DNA of 5,769 nucleotides. Source: Bdellovibrionales bacterium (GTDB taxonomy: Bacteria > Bdellovibrionota > JAFGOL01). A model generated the notes under the pieces. The model did not search any database. It was not told the DNA's origin and saw only the letters and a list, made by a program, of their open reading frames with translations. Positions 5,218-5,769 of this stretch are shown one piece after another. The stretch spans positions 27,183 through 32,951 of the forward strand of contig JAKIZQ010000003.1 of assembly GCA_022707945.1 (NCBI GenBank), written 5' to 3'. Position numbers and translations under genes: made by a program. Position 1 is the first letter of the stretch. Every line of letters begins with the position of its first letter.

Positions 5218-5769
5218 TTAAGCTTTGCCGGCGCAGCCCAGAACATTTGTGTTCTTTGCCACTATTAGTTTAACAAGCTCTTCTCTTGCTGAACCAAGGT
5301 ATGTTCTTGGATCAAAGTTTTTTGGGTCCTCAAACAATGATTTGCGTACCATGGCAGTAAAAACGAGTCTGCCATCGCTGTCTATGTTAATTTTGCAAAC
5401 CGCAGATTTTGCGGCTTTTCTTAATTGTTCTTCTGGTACACCCGCAGTACCTTCTAATTTTCCACCGAAATTATTTATTATATCGACGTAACCTTGAACT
5501 ACAGAGGAGGCACCATGCAGAACTATCGGGAATCCAGGCAATCTCTTGGATACTTCCTCTAGGATATCGAATCTTAGTGGAGGTACTGTTTCTCCAGGTT
5601 TAAGTTTGAACTTATATGCCCCGTGTGATGTGCCAATTGATATTGCCAAACTGTCTACGCCGCTCTTATCTACGAATTCTTGGACTTGAGCAGGATCTGT
5701 GTAGTGTGAATGTTCAGATTGTACTTCATCCTCTATCCCTGCTAACACACCCAATTCTCCCTCAACACT
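5218..5769 (-). CDS. fba: class II fructose-bisphosphate aldolase, C-terminal part; 5' end outside window
   Basis: The last 183 residues of a zinc-dependent class II aldolase, which interconverts fructose 1,6-bisphosphate with dihydroxyacetone phosphate and glyceraldehyde 3-phosphate in glycolysis and gluconeogenesis. Read from the right edge, the frame is open with SVEGELGVLAGIEDEV, the conserved strand bearing a metal-site glutamate. A possible TTG start at 5754 lies inside this motif and is not real. Further on come YTDPAQ, GVDSLAISIGTSHGAYKF (zinc-ligand His49 of the visible part, and the phosphate-binding glycine), FPIVLHGASS (zinc-ligand His85), and KINIDSDGRLVFT, the family's N-I-D-S/T-D substrate-contact loop. 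The C-terminus ends LGCAGKA. The shorter GTSHGAYKF form with this tail suggests the Bacillus/Thermus-like type rather than E. coli FbaA. It is convergent with dnaB and belongs to a different transcription unit. The N-terminal half with the catalytic aspartate is not visible. Confidence 0.95.
   Translation of the reverse strand, partial: SVEGELGVLAGIEDEVQSEHSHYTDPAQVQEFVDKSGVDSLAISIGTSHGAYKFKLKPGETVPPLRFDILEEVSKRLPGFPIVLHGASSVVQGYVDIINNFGGKLEGTAGVPEEQLRKAAKSAVCKINIDSDGRLVFTAMVRKSLFEDPKNFDPRTYLGSAREELVKLIVAKNTNVLGCAGKA

Noticed and set aside
5225..5603. Plus-strand reading frames opposite the aldolase gene
   Set aside because: The minus-strand frame carries clear aldolase active-site motifs over the whole stretch; the plus-strand frames are shadows.
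1..5769. Mobile element, CRISPR array, tRNA/rRNA or defence genes
   Set aside because: No repeat-spacer pattern, terminal inverted repeats, transposase, integrase or structural RNA was seen; nearly all bases are accounted for by housekeeping genes.

Overview
The window is a compact stretch of bacterial housekeeping genes, densely packed on the + strand and ending in a convergent gene on the - strand. Order: 3' end of a UvrD/PcrA-type DNA helicase, a YraN-family nuclease-fold protein, a 150-base gap with a probable control leader, then rpsF - ssb-like - rpsR - yybS-like (DUF2232) - rplI - dnaB. After a 26-base gap comes the 3' portion of a class II fructose-bisphosphate aldolase on the - strand. 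Both edge genes (helicase and aldolase) run off the window.

The organism is a bacterium using the standard bacterial code: TAA, TGA and TAG all occur as stops. It is AT-rich, with heavy use of ATA (Ile) and AGA/AGG (Arg). The gene order rpsF-ssb-rpsR-(DUF2232)-rplI-dnaB is the arrangement known from Firmicutes and several other phyla. It differs from E. coli, where priB sits between rpsF and rpsR. I cannot fix the phylum from this window; an uncultured or deep-branching low-GC lineage (for example Elusimicrobiota- or Omnitrophota-like) is a guess from codon use and the aldolase type.

The genes are tightly coupled. Helicase/yraN, ssb/rpsR and yybS/rplI each share an ATGA overlap, rplI/dnaB share TAATG, and ssb starts 35 bases inside rpsF. 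The only sizeable non-coding space is 1348-1499, before rpsF. It holds a weak A/T-rich hairpin, a possible sigma-70-like promoter, and a two-stem RNA fold whose lower stem covers the rpsF Shine-Dalgarno sequence. Such a fold would suit feedback control of rpsF by ribosomal proteins, although the CCG signature of the known S6:S18 leader is absent.

Functionally the block combines small-subunit proteins S6 and S18 (which bind together on the 30S platform), large-subunit L9, an SSB-fold protein and the replicative helicase DnaB, linking ribosome production with replication. The aldolase is a glycolytic/gluconeogenic gene of a separate transcription unit. I see no mobile element, CRISPR array, tRNA, rRNA or defence system. 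The most interesting points are the tail-less, PriB-sized SSB-like protein and the rpsF leader fold.
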